Source: an uncultured Prevotellaceae bacterium (lineage in GTDB: Bacteria > Bacteroidota > Bacteroidia > Bacteroidales > Bacteroidaceae). From it: a stretch of 64,000 bases of DNA. Shown here one piece after another: positions 9,431-18,626 of the stretch. Under the pieces are notes generated by a model that ran no database searches, was not told the DNA's origin, and worked only from the letters and a program-made list of their open reading frames with translations. How positions within the stretch are numbered: position 1 is the stretch's first letter; every line of letters begins with the position of its first letter. The stretch covers positions 18,297 through 82,296 of the forward strand of contig CAMJFC010000007.1 in the NCBI GenBank assembly GCA_946404865.1, written 5' to 3'. Position numbers and translations under genes: made by a program.

Positions 9431-10615
9431 ATGGAAAAGCGCAGCAATGTAAAAGAATATATCGTCTATCTGGCCGTCATCATCCTGCTGTTGGTGGCGC
9501 CGGTGCTGAGTGAGTCGATGCGCACCCTGTCGGGCGAAAGCGTCGACTTCAACTGGAGGCATGTATTACGGGTGTGGGTGTTCTACATCCCATTCTTCGT
9601 GGCGTTTCTGATACACAATTTCTTTATCGCCCCCCTGCTGATAGAACGGAAGAAGAAGGTGCTCTATTTCGGCACCACCGCCGTTCTGGTGCTGGTGTTT
9701 CAGTTGGTGCAGTGTGCGCAGAAGCCCGACATACCCGACCACATACGGCAGCAGCACCGCATGGAGCAGGGTCCCGGCCTCCCCGCAGATGTGGGCGGCA
9801 AACCAGTCGATGGTCCTGATGTCGGCGGCAAGCCAGCCGATGGTCCTGACGTGGGCCGTCCTGAGGGTCGTCTGTCAGGTGGTGATGGCGAGCGTATGCG
9901 TCGTCATGGTCCGCCACCCTTCATCGGCGAGCGCGATGCCATCGCCTTCTTCGTCATCCTGATGCTCATCGGCATGAACCTCGGCGTGAAGCTCTACTTC
10001 AAGTCAGAGCGCGACCATCATCTCATGGACGAGATGCGCCGGCAGAACCTGGAGCAGCAGATAGCCTATCTGACCTATCAGATCAACCCCCACTTTTTCA
10101 TGAACACGCTCAACAATATCCATGCGTTGGTTGACATCGAGCCCGAGAAGGCCAAGGCCACCATACTGGAGTTGTCAAAGCTGATGCGGTTTGTGCTGTA
10201 CGACGGCAACAAGAGCATGGTGCCGCTGAGCAAGGAACTGGCGTTTCTGAAGAACTACATCACGCTGATGCGGCTGCGCTATACCGAAAAGGTGCGCATC
10301 GAGGTGTCGTTGCCCGAGCCTGTGCCCGAGACCGACGTGCCGCCGCTGCTTTTCATCACCTTTGTGGAGAATGCCTTTAAGCATGGCGTCAGTTATAATA
10401 AAGAGTCGTTTGTGGACATCAGTGTCACCTGCGATGAATCGTCCATCTTCTTTCACTGTCGCAATAGCAAGGCCGGCAAACCGCACGGCGATAAGGGTGG
10501 GGTGGGGTTGAGCAATGTAAAACAGCGCTTAGACCTGATTTACGGCGACCGTCACACCCTCGACATCCAAGACCAAAACGCCACCTTTGAAGTCACATTA
10601 ACCATCAAAAAGTAA
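9431..10615 (+). CDS. LytS/YehU-type sensor histidine kinase
   Basis: A 394-aa inner-membrane kinase. Four hydrophobic segments lie near residues 10-27, 45-70, 77-95 and 169-190. The His_kinase domain has YQINPHFFMNTLNNIH with phosphorylated His221, followed by ATPase motifs (FVENAFKHGVS as N-box, GGVGLSNVKQRL as G-box). Such kinases pair with LytTR response regulators, and one follows 70 nt downstream. Odd feature: the loop before the last membrane segment contains two exact-length 10-aa repeats (DVGGKPxDGP, DNA 9788-9847), an apparent tandem duplication. The signal sensed is unknown. Confidence 0.88.
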   Translation: MEKRSNVKEYIVYLAVIILLLVAPVLSESMRTLSGESVDFNWRHVLRVWVFYIPFFVAFLIHNFFIAPLLIERKKKVLYFGTTAVLVLVFQLVQCAQKPDIPDHIRQQHRMEQGPGLPADVGGKPVDGPDVGGKPADGPDVGRPEGRLSGGDGERMRRHGPPPFIGERDAIAFFVILMLIGMNLGVKLYFKSERDHHLMDEMRRQNLEQQIAYLTYQINPHFFMNTLNNIHALVDIEPEKAKATILELSKLMRFVLYDGNKSMVPLSKELAFLKNYITLMRLRYTEKVRIEVSLPEPVPETDVPPLLFITFVENAFKHGVSYNKESFVDISVTCDESSIFFHCRNSKAGKPHGDKGGVGLSNVKQRLDLIYGDRHTLDIQDQNATFEVTLTIKK

Positions 10616-10685
10616 ATAATTACTATTGTCTCCACTCCTCCACTCCTTCACTCCTAAAAAACTATTGTCCAAACTCCCAAACTCC

Positions 10686-11402
10686 ATGAAATGTTTAGCC
10701 ATTGATGACGAGCCGTTGGCTCTCAAACAGTTAGAAACGTATATCAGCGATATTCCGTTTTTGGAATTGGTAGGCGCCTGTCAGAGTGCCGCCGAGGCCG
10801 AAGTCATGATGAAAGCAGACTCCATCGATGTCATCTTCATCGACATCAATATGCCTGACATTAACGGATTGGAGTTCGTGCAAAGTCTGGCCACACCCCC
10901 TATGGTGGTGTTTACCACGGCCTATTCTGAGTATGCCGTTGACGGATATAAGGTAGATGCCGTCGATTACCTGCTTAAACCTTTCGGACTGGAAGAATTC
11001 AAGCGGGCAGCCAACAAGGTGAAACAGCGCTATGACTTGCAGAATATGGCTGCGGTGTCGGTTGTGGACCAAGATGATGCCATGTTCCTCAAGACCGAAC
11101 ATCGGATTGTCCGCATCAACATCAGTGACATCCGTTACATTGAGGGCATGAGTGAATATTTGAAGATACACCTTGAAGACAAACAGAAACCGCTCATCGT
11201 GTTGTTAAGTATGAAGAAAATCGAAGAGCATCTGCCATCCTCCTTCATGCGCATCCATCGGTCGTATATCATCAACCTGAAGAAAATTCAGGAGGTGAAT
11301 AAGAATCGTGTGATTATGGATGCCGACACCTATCTGCCCATCGGCGACCTGTATCGTGAATCTTTCATGGGTTATCTCGAATCTAAATTTTTGGGAAAAT
11401 AA
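10686..11402 (+). CDS. LytTR-family response regulator
   Basis: A 238-aa two-domain regulator. The receiver domain (residues 1-120) has IDDEP near the N-terminus, phosphoacceptor Asp53 in FIDINMPD, the T-A pair (VFTTAYS) and the conserved Lys in YLLKPF. The C-terminal LytTR DNA-binding domain (about 138-238) has IRYIEGMSEYLKIH, MRIHRSYIIN and LPIGDLYRESF. The start at 10686 (MKCLAIDDEP) is chosen because upstream codons are repetitive intergenic sequence. It forms a two-component pair with the upstream kinase; target genes are unknown. Confidence 0.92.
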   Translation: MKCLAIDDEPLALKQLETYISDIPFLELVGACQSAAEAEVMMKADSIDVIFIDINMPDINGLEFVQSLATPPMVVFTTAYSEYAVDGYKVDAVDYLLKPFGLEEFKRAANKVKQRYDLQNMAAVSVVDQDDAMFLKTEHRIVRINISDIRYIEGMSEYLKIHLEDKQKPLIVLLSMKKIEEHLPSSFMRIHRSYIINLKKIQEVNKNRVIMDADTYLPIGDLYRESFMGYLESKFLGK

Positions 11403-11429
11403 GACAAACACCCCCAAACTTTCAAAACT

Positions 11430-11525
11430 ATTGGCCCCATTTAACTCCCCCCCTTTTTAACTCCCCCCTTTTTAACTCCTCTTTTTAACTCCTCTTTTTA
11501 ACTCCCCCTTTTAACTCCCCAAATA
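11430..11525. repeat. Tandem TTTTTAACTCCCC repeat between convergent regulators
   Basis: About six copies of a short unit, (T)TTTTAACTCCCCC, fill the gap between the LytTR regulator and the convergent NarL-type gene, with varying C and T runs. The strand asymmetry (C/T-rich) and position suggest slippage-prone spacer or a transcription end region. No clear hairpin. Confidence 0.7.
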
Positions 11526-11561
11526 AAAAGGGACCGCCTCACGGCGCTCCCTTTCGTTATA

Positions 11562-12209
11562 TCAAATTTCTGTAGGGTTGATATACCCTCTTGATATGGC
11601 CTTAATAATGAGGTCGGCGATGTTGCGCGCCTTCAACTTGAAGAAGAGGTTCTTCCTGTGCGCCTCCACAGTGTTTTCCGAGATAAACAGATGTTCCGCT
11701 ATCTCTTTTGATGTCAGTCCTTTAGCCATGGCTTTCAGCACGTCAATCTCGCGAAGCGAGGGAGGTTCCTGAGAGGGCTCGCTTTTTAGCAAACTTTTCA
11801 GTTCAGGGCTGAAATAGCGGTGGCCGTTCATCACCGATTCGATGGCATCGAAAATCTCTGCAGCATCCTCAGAGTCATAAATCACACCATCAACATTTTT
11901 CTCCACCAACTGCCGCAGCGCCAAGAAGTCGAAACGCATCGTGTTGACGATAATTCGGGCATCTTCATGACGCAAGTGTATCTCGTCGATAAGTTGCACC
12001 CCGTCGATGTCATGGAGCGATATGTCCATGATATATACATCATAGGGATGCGAAGCGATGGCGTTGAGCAGTTCCTGACCTGAATGAAAAGTATCAACGT
12101 GCTTGACATGACCACAAAGGATACTTTTCAGTCCCTCGGTGATGATGTCATGGTCGTCGGCTACAGCAATGGCCAGGTTTTGGATGATATATTTGCTCGC
12201 TTCGTTCAT
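11562..12209 (-). CDS. NarL/FixJ-type response regulator
   Basis: A 215-aa regulator. The receiver domain (residues 11-125) has acidic residues DDH, phosphoacceptor Asp62 in IMDISLHD and a VNTMRF switch region, but no clear Lys-Pro at the usual end. The C-terminal LuxR helix-turn-helix (about 150-212) reads LTSKEIAEHLFISENTVEAH. No cognate kinase is adjacent; it is convergent with the LytTR system, so it is an orphan regulator here. A minus-strand -7 element (TATTTTTG, 12217-12224) lies only 7 nt before the start codon, implying a very short leader. Confidence 0.88.
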   Translation of the reverse strand: MNEASKYIIQNLAIAVADDHDIITEGLKSILCGHVKHVDTFHSGQELLNAIASHPYDVYIMDISLHDIDGVQLIDEIHLRHEDARIIVNTMRFDFLALRQLVEKNVDGVIYDSEDAAEIFDAIESVMNGHRYFSPELKSLLKSEPSQEPPSLREIDVLKAMAKGLTSKEIAEHLFISENTVEAHRKNLFFKLKARNIADLIIKAISRGYINPTEI

Positions 12210-12530
12210 TCGGCTGCAAAAATAGTAGTAAAGTTGGTTATAATCTTCACGGATTTCCGTAATTTTTCATTTTTCTTCGTTTTTTAGACCAATGTATCGG
12301 AAAAAGTACCATTTTTTCAGTATAATATTGTCTTGATATCTTTATTTCGTTCCTTTGTTCTTGTGTCTAAAAAGTCCCTGTGTCTTTAAGACTTAAAAAT
12401 GTTCCTTTGTTAAAAAAACAATCTTCTTTTGTCAAAGTGCAAAAAAAATATGGCCGTTTCATTTTTTTTCGTTACTTTTGCAAACTGATTATTATCGAAA
12501 ATAGAATCATAATTATAAATTTTTACAACA
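12210..12530. other. Divergent intergenic region with promoters and degenerate repeats
   Basis: A 321-bp gap between divergent genes. On the minus strand TATTTTTG (12217-12224) serves the NarL regulator. On the plus strand TACTTTTG (12473-12480) lies 50 nt before the next secreted-protein ATG. Between them is A/T-rich sequence with degenerate copies of the GTTCCTTTGTTCTTGTGTC motif, related to the ACATAGGAACATAAGGACA repeat at 7760 and 43800. No small ORF is supported. Confidence 0.6.
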
Positions 12531-15500
12531 ATGAAAAAACGCTACTACTTATTATTTGCTGCCTTGGCAGGAATGTTTTGCACCCATGCACAGGCGCAAA
12601 CCATTCTCGACGAAGGCTTCGAGACATCGAGCACGCAGTCGGTGTCGCAGCCCGTGGCCGACGGTTGGGCAACGGTTAACAGCTATTCGGGTACCACCGC
12701 TCGTTTTGTGTGGCATAACGAATATGTGGAAAATGAAAATAACGCGACCATCACAGGCCACCACTGCGCTGCCTGTGACGCTCCTATCTCTTCCAATGCG
12801 ACCGATGGCAACGGGCCGCGTGAAGAGGTGCTCCTCACACCTGAGCTCGACCTCAACGACATCTACGAGTTGGCTTTCACCTTCCGTATCAGTCCGATGA
12901 ACTACAAAGACGGACCTGTCTATGACTTGCAGGTGCGTGTGGTGGAAGACGACAATCTGGCTGATGCCGAGACCGTCTTCTCCATCCAAAACGAGAAGAT
13001 GATGCGTGAGTGTGATGTGATGGACTATCCCATCACCACATGGAATCCGCGCACTCCGAAAGTGTATCTGGGCGACTGGAAAGGAAAGAAGGTGAAATTG
13101 GCTTTCGTCTATAAGATGCTCACTGACTACGCCAACGTGGTGTGGCTCGACGATGTGAAAGTGTATCGTGTGGAGGAGGATGTGACCCCGCGCCCGGTAC
13201 TCAACGCCGACAGCTATAAGTTCCCCGACATGTATATTGGCGAGAAGTTCTACAGTGAAGTCTTCACCATGACCAACAAAGGTAAGAACGGACTGAAAGT
13301 GGAGAGTATCGACCTCCCGCAGGGCGTCTCCATCTCGCTCGACCCCACTACAGTGAACCTGAACAAATATGAGAGCGTCAGCTTCCAACTGGCTTATACT
13401 GCTTCGCTCACCAGTCCCGCATCAAGTACCGTGGTGCTCCACACCAATGGCGGTGATGTGAAGATTGCGCTCTCCACCACGAAACTGGAATTGCCCGACG
13501 GCATGACCTTAGAGAACTTTGAGGGTTACTTCCCGCCCGCCGGATGGAAGAACAACGGTTGGGGTGCCGTCAACACGTCTATTGAGGGCGACCAGTGCGT
13601 TTATACTGGTGCGGAATTCTCCAACGTCTATCTCACCTCGCCACGTCTGGACCTCAGCAAAGGTGGCGATTTCACCTTCACCTATTATAATAGGTACGAT
13701 GGCGATGAAGAGGGCTATTTGCAGAGCAATGACTTCTATGTGCAGGTGTCGTACGACGGCGGCAACTCTTGGAAGACCGTTTGGACCTTCGACTATAACT
13801 TAGGCGACTACACCGAGACGCTGACTGTGCCCCTCGGCACTGGCACCGACGACTCTTATGTGCGCTTCGTCAATACCGGCGTGTCGTCAGAAGATGGCGA
13901 AATCGACCCCTATTCCAGCATCTATATCGACCGTGTGCTGCTGCCCCATGTCTATGGCATTGACGGACTGCCTCTGAGCGTGACCATGATTTCTCCGAAG
14001 AACGGCGCACAGTCGGTCTATCCGCAGGACATCGTCTTGAACTGGGGACCGGCACAGTTTGCCGAAGGCTATAAGGTGTATGCCGGTAGCAATGCAGAAG
14101 TCAACGACTTGGTTAATGGCGTTGACGTGGGCGACGCTCTCACCTATACCATTCCTCAGGCTCCTTACGAGACCACCATCAATTGGAAGGTTGTCCCCTA
14201 CAACAGTGTGGGCGATGCCATCGCAGCCAATGTGCCCGTATGGTCGTTCACCACTCAGCCCGACGCCTCTGTCATGGAGTTCCCATATAAAGAGAATTTC
14301 GACGGATGTACGAATGCCCAGCCGGTGCCCACAGGATGGCTCAGTGTCACCACACATGATGCTGCCTTTGCCAAATGGAGCCCCAACAACATCTATCCTT
14401 ATGGTGGAAAAGGTGTCAGCCTTGCTGCAGGTTGGCTCAATGCTGGCGAAACGTCCACGCTCACCTCTGCTCCCTTCCGTCTGCCTGCTGATGGCAAGAG
14501 CATGAGCGTCTCATTCGACTGGGCCAATGGACATCCCAGCGATCTCGTCATCGACGAGACGGGTCTGCTCGAGAAACAGAATGTGGCTGGTGGCAATGGC
14601 AAGGACGAGGTGGTCTTTGAAATCTTCTGTGACGGCGTATGGAAACAAGCCTCCTATCTGTCGGAGAACGCTGACGAAGATGGTAAGAACTACTGGCGTC
14701 ATGAGACCATCGACTTGAACGAATATGCTGGTAAGACGGTGCAGTTCCGTTGGATTGCCAGAGCCTTTGTCACTTACTTTGGCTATGGCACACTCGACAA
14801 CGTCGTCATCGACGGTACCGTGGAGAGCGGTGTGATGTTCAATAAGGAAGGTTGGGATGCTTTGAAGGTCAACTACCAAAAAGCTGTCAACTCCGGCGAC
14901 ATCTTCACCATGAAGAACAACGGCAAACAGAAAGAGACGGTGAAGAACGTGTCGTTCGGCACCAACGACTTCCAGAGTTCTATCGCCGCAGGCGATGCGT
15001 TGGAAGTGGGTCAGGGTATGCCCTTCAACCTTACCTTCACTGCCAACAACGCAGCGCAAGTGGTAGAGGATGAGATGACCATCGAGTTCGAGAGCGGACT
15101 GACTGTCACCTTCCCCGTGCGTGGTGAGGGTATGGCTGAGGATGTGCTCTACTACGGCTTCGAACCCAACCCGCTCGACTATGAGTGGAACGTTGACTTC
15201 ACGCAGATTGACGTGGACAGGAAAGTGAACTACATGCCTAACTATCACCTGACTCTCTTCGAGAACGAGGGCGGACGCTTCGCTTTCACTGCATGTACCA
15301 ACAACAATATTGATAACCTGCCCGCACATAGCGGTACGCACACCATCGCTGCCTTCGCACCCGATGACAATTCTGCTGCCGACGACTGGCTCATCAGCAA
15401 GCAAATCATCCCGCAGGCTGGTGCCACCTTCGACTTCTATGCACGCAACCTTGGTACCACAGGCTCTGTATTTATTGGCGACAACGACTTGCACTCAGTG

Positions 15501-15914
15501 ACTGTGCTCGTCAGCGAGGACGGCAACACCAAGACCTCCGACTTCAAGGTGGTGATGAAAGCTGTGGAGATGCCTTATCTCGATGGCAACGAGTACAACC
15601 ACTACACCGCTGACCTCTCGGCCTACGAAGGCAAACCCGTGTATGTGGCTCTGCGCCATACCACAGTGTCGGCCAACTGGTTCGCGCTGTTCGATGACTT
15701 CACCTTCACCCATGTGGGCGATGCTACCAATGCCATCCAGGAGGTGAACACCGAGATTGACGGCAATGCACGTGTCAGCGTGTTTAACGCTAATGGTGTG
15801 CTGGTCAGCGAGGGTATTGGTCAGGGTGCCATGCAGTCGCTCAACCGCGGCCTTTACATCGTCAAGGTGCAGGAAGGCGACAGCGTGAAGACCTTCCGCG
15901 TGACGAAGAAATAA
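12531..15914 (+). CDS. Large secreted choice-of-anchor J protein with T9SS tail
   Basis: A 1,127-aa protein. Signal peptide MKKRYYLLFAALAG... ends at AQAQ (about residue 23). It has several cleaved-adhesin/choice-of-anchor J modules: start to about 220, 320-480, about 580-760 (FPYKENFDGC) and about 860-1040 (ADDWLISKQIIPQAG). An Ig-like linker is KVYLGDWKGKKVKLAF... to about 315, and an Fn3-like segment is PKNGAQSVYPQDIVLNWG. The tail (RVSVFNANGVLVSE ... GLYIVKV) is a type A T9SS sorting signal. Likely surface-exposed or released; binding target unknown. Its own promoter is upstream. Confidence 0.85.
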   Translation: MKKRYYLLFAALAGMFCTHAQAQTILDEGFETSSTQSVSQPVADGWATVNSYSGTTARFVWHNEYVENENNATITGHHCAACDAPISSNATDGNGPREEVLLTPELDLNDIYELAFTFRISPMNYKDGPVYDLQVRVVEDDNLADAETVFSIQNEKMMRECDVMDYPITTWNPRTPKVYLGDWKGKKVKLAFVYKMLTDYANVVWLDDVKVYRVEEDVTPRPVLNADSYKFPDMYIGEKFYSEVFTMTNKGKNGLKVESIDLPQGVSISLDPTTVNLNKYESVSFQLAYTASLTSPASSTVVLHTNGGDVKIALSTTKLELPDGMTLENFEGYFPPAGWKNNGWGAVNTSIEGDQCVYTGAEFSNVYLTSPRLDLSKGGDFTFTYYNRYDGDEEGYLQSNDFYVQVSYDGGNSWKTVWTFDYNLGDYTETLTVPLGTGTDDSYVRFVNTGVSSEDGEIDPYSSIYIDRVLLPHVYGIDGLPLSVTMISPKNGAQSVYPQDIVLNWGPAQFAEGYKVYAGSNAEVNDLVNGVDVGDALTYTIPQAPYETTINWKVVPYNSVGDAIAANVPVWSFTTQPDASVMEFPYKENFDGCTNAQPVPTGWLSVTTHDAAFAKWSPNNIYPYGGKGVSLAAGWLNAGETSTLTSAPFRLPADGKSMSVSFDWANGHPSDLVIDETGLLEKQNVAGGNGKDEVVFEIFCDGVWKQASYLSENADEDGKNYWRHETIDLNEYAGKTVQFRWIARAFVTYFGYGTLDNVVIDGTVESGVMFNKEGWDALKVNYQKAVNSGDIFTMKNNGKQKETVKNVSFGTNDFQSSIAAGDALEVGQGMPFNLTFTANNAAQVVEDEMTIEFESGLTVTFPVRGEGMAEDVLYYGFEPNPLDYEWNVDFTQIDVDRKVNYMPNYHLTLFENEGGRFAFTACTNNNIDNLPAHSGTHTIAAFAPDDNSAADDWLISKQIIPQAGATFDFYARNLGTTGSVFIGDNDLHSVTVLVSEDGNTKTSDFKVVMKAVEMPYLDGNEYNHYTADLSAYEGKPVYVALRHTTVSANWFALFDDFTFTHVGDATNAIQEVNTEIDGNARVSVFNANGVLVSEGIGQGAMQSLNRGLYIVKVQEGDSVKTFRVTKK

Positions 15915-15930
15915 TTCTGTGATCAGATCG

Positions 15931-15974
15931 TTAAGTAGTTAAGCAGTTAAGTAGTTGACTGCTTAACTACTTAA
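15931..15974. repeat. Perfect 17-bp inverted repeat (hairpin) after the secreted protein
   Basis: TTAAGTAGTTAAGCAGT and its exact complement are separated by 10 nt, starting 16 nt after the stop codon. No T run follows, so it is terminator-like but not a classic intrinsic terminator. The loop (TAAGTAGTTG) repeats part of the arm. Confidence 0.7.
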
Positions 15975-15976
15975 TA

Positions 15977-16115
15977 TCGTTATAACGCCATGACGTTATT
16001 TCGTTTTTCTGTCATTACGTCATTTCGTTAACACGTCATTTCGTCATCACGTTATTCCGTTATTTCGTTATTTCATTATCACGTCATTTCATTATTTCGT
16101 TTTTTTGTTATCCCG
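15977..16115. repeat. Degenerate CGTTATTTCGTTA/CGTCATTTCGT tandem repeat
   Basis: About ten imperfect copies of an 8-13 bp unit (CGTcATTtCGTtA) fill the gap before the next gene. A similar ACGTT-rich stretch lies at 54640-54716. No promoter matching TAnnTTTG is seen here; function unknown. Confidence 0.65.
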
Positions 16116-16130
16116 AAGAAAAAACCACCT

Positions 16131-18626
16131 ATGAAAAAAACTCTACTATTATTACTCCTGATTTGTGGCACGATGGCCACATACGCGCAAAAACGCGACA
16201 AGACAGTACATATAGAAGTGTCACTCGCCACGGGCGAGACACTTTATGAACAACCAGTCAAACTGGTGCATACCGAATATTCACTCACCTATTCCAATGT
16301 GGTGCTCGATGCAGAGGGCAAATGTACGGTCAAGGTCTATGCCGGACCGCACCATATCAGTGTCAGCCGCGATGGATATGAGACCGCTGAGGCCGACTTC
16401 AACATCGATGAGAGCAACGACGGACTGACCGTCAGTCTTGCCCTTGTTGAGAAGGTGCGCACTCCTTTCGCCCTGAATACACGTGTGGAGCACGATGCTG
16501 TGACGGGCATGAATGAGGTGAACATGGAGTGGAACATCGAACCGCCTGTCTTCTTCGACGATTTCGAATCGTATGAGCCCTTCGCCATCCAGTTTGGTGA
16601 ATGGACCGGCATCGACGGCGATCAAGAGGCAGCCGCGGCTCTCTTAGGCAGCTACCCCAACCGGGGCGGTTTTCAGTATGCCCAGATCATCAACCCGCTG
16701 ACCGTGGAACCCACCTGGTGGTACGACTATCCCATCTTGCGGCCCTATAGCGGCAAACAGTATGTGGGATTCACCCGCACCTCATCGGGACGCCCCAACG
16801 ACGACTGGCTCATCTCGCCGGCCATTCAGCCCGGCACAGAGCAAGTGTTGATGTTCAAGGCCAAAGCCTCTGACCAGTTCCCCGAGCGCTTCCAAGTGTA
16901 TATCACCACCAAGACCGACAACCCCGTTGAGAGCGACTTCGTCAGGTTGGACAAAGAGAATTACGAGACGGTGGATTACAAAGGATGGCAGACGATGCAG
17001 TACGACCTGAGCGCCTATGCCGGACAGACCGTGAAATTTGCCATCCGCTATATGAACGAGTATAACCGTTACGGGTCGTTCATGCTCATGGTCGATGATG
17101 TGTTCGTGGGTCAGGCCAGTGCTTATGAAAAGGTGTCGGCTCAGATGGTTGCGCGCAGAGCACGCCGTTCTGAGGCCAACCCTTACGAGGTGTTCCACAT
17201 CTACCTCGACGGGGTGATGAAAGGGCAGACCGCCTATTACAACTATACCCTCACCGATGTGCCGACAGGCAATCATACTGTGGGTGTGAAAGCCGTGTAT
17301 AAGGCCACTGAGAGTGAGTTGGTGACTGCCGAAGTAAATATTCCTTCTGATGGTTATGCCAAAGTCACGTTCAAGGTGTCAACCAATAGTGTGTTGAGTG
17401 CCGACGGACAAGTGCTCGAACTGGTCAACACGGCCACATCGGAGACATATCGTCTGACGATTACCGACGGTCAGGCATCGCTGGCTTCACTCCCCGTGGG
17501 CGATTATATCGTCAATGTGGAGGAAGGGGCATTCAATGCCTGCCAAGAGACCGTGCATGTGACGGGCGACCAGACCATCGACATTCAACTGACCGACAGA
17601 ATGCTCACTCCGTATAATATCACGGCCGATGTGACCACCGACGACGTGACGCAGATGTCCTCCGCTGTACTCCGCTGGAATCAGGAACTCATCTTCACTG
17701 ACAGTTTCGAAGATTATCCCGACTTCGCCACAGGAGCGTTTGGCGACTGGCTCGCTCTTGACCTCGACCAGACACCCGTCTATCCGATTTCCTTGGGCAA
17801 CTTGTCCAACATCGTGTCATTCCCCGGGTCTGGCACGGCTACCAACCCCATGCCGCTCGGTCCTATCGTCTTCAACCCATGGAAAACCGTGCCGGCCATG
17901 ATGCCTACCGACGTCGCTGTCATGGCACCCACGGGCGACAAGACCATCGCTTTCTTCTCGCCCCAGCGAGGCTCGGCCGACAAATGGCTCATCTCGCCAC
18001 TGATGGACATCCATGAGGGCTATTCGCTCCGTACCACCCTAAAATCGTATGCCGGACAGTATTTGGAGTCGGTGGAGTTCTGCGTTTCCACAGGCAGCAC
18101 CGATCCCTACGACTTCGAAGTGCTGAGCACGGTGAAGAGTGTGCCTGCCGAGGAATGGAACATCTTCGAGACCGACCTGTCGATGCTCGAGGGCATGCAG
18201 GTGCGCCTGGCGGTGCATTATACCTCATACGACACGTTCTTCCTCCAACTCGATGACTTCACCGTGGGTCCGGGCGAGGGTGAGGCACCGTTCGTCGATT
18301 ATGGCAACGTGTTGCGCTACGACATCTTCGTGGATGGTGAAAAGGCAGGCGAGGCAACCACGCCCACCTTCACGCTCAACAACCTGACGCAGGGCACACA
18401 TACCGTGGGCATCGTGGCTGTCTATCAGAACGGACAGTCGGAGCAGGCTGAGTATGTCATTGACATAGCGACGGGTATCAAAACGGTGCACCTCGACAGT
18501 CAAGTGCCTGCCGGCGAGGTCTATAGTCTCTCCGGTCAGCGCCTCGGTCAGCGTTATGCCGACCTGCCCGCCGGCATTTATCTGGTGAAGAAAGGTAATC
18601 ATTATCAAAAGATTCAGAAACGATGA
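16131..18626 (+). CDS. Secreted protein with two choice-of-anchor J modules and T9SS tail
   Basis: An 831-aa protein. Signal peptide MKKTLLLLLLICG... ends at ATYAQ. A carboxypeptidase-regulatory-like domain (residues ~25-105) is followed by two cleaved-adhesin modules of gingipain/HagA type, each with the hallmark 'D.W.LISP' (DDWLISPAIQPG near 225; DKWLISPLMDI near 620) and 'FDDFESYE' or 'FTDSFEDYPD' openings. Each module is followed by an Fn3-like segment. The C-terminus (VYSLSGQRLGQ ... GIYLVKKG) is a T9SS-type tail. The stop overlaps the next ORF by 4 nt (ATGA), so the two are translationally coupled. Confidence 0.85.
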   Translation: MKKTLLLLLLICGTMATYAQKRDKTVHIEVSLATGETLYEQPVKLVHTEYSLTYSNVVLDAEGKCTVKVYAGPHHISVSRDGYETAEADFNIDESNDGLTVSLALVEKVRTPFALNTRVEHDAVTGMNEVNMEWNIEPPVFFDDFESYEPFAIQFGEWTGIDGDQEAAAALLGSYPNRGGFQYAQIINPLTVEPTWWYDYPILRPYSGKQYVGFTRTSSGRPNDDWLISPAIQPGTEQVLMFKAKASDQFPERFQVYITTKTDNPVESDFVRLDKENYETVDYKGWQTMQYDLSAYAGQTVKFAIRYMNEYNRYGSFMLMVDDVFVGQASAYEKVSAQMVARRARRSEANPYEVFHIYLDGVMKGQTAYYNYTLTDVPTGNHTVGVKAVYKATESELVTAEVNIPSDGYAKVTFKVSTNSVLSADGQVLELVNTATSETYRLTITDGQASLASLPVGDYIVNVEEGAFNACQETVHVTGDQTIDIQLTDRMLTPYNITADVTTDDVTQMSSAVLRWNQELIFTDSFEDYPDFATGAFGDWLALDLDQTPVYPISLGNLSNIVSFPGSGTATNPMPLGPIVFNPWKTVPAMMPTDVAVMAPTGDKTIAFFSPQRGSADKWLISPLMDIHEGYSLRTTLKSYAGQYLESVEFCVSTGSTDPYDFEVLSTVKSVPAEEWNIFETDLSMLEGMQVRLAVHYTSYDTFFLQLDDFTVGPGEGEAPFVDYGNVLRYDIFVDGEKAGEATTPTFTLNNLTQGTHTVGIVAVYQNGQSEQAEYVIDIATGIKTVHLDSQVPAGEVYSLSGQRLGQRYADLPAGIYLVKKGNHYQKIQKR

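Noticed and set aside
12552-13388. Long antisense ORFs inside large genes (also 32646-33959, 52145-53299, 40089-41069)
   Set aside because: Codon-bias shadows of real genes: His/Val-rich, no domains, no start signals.
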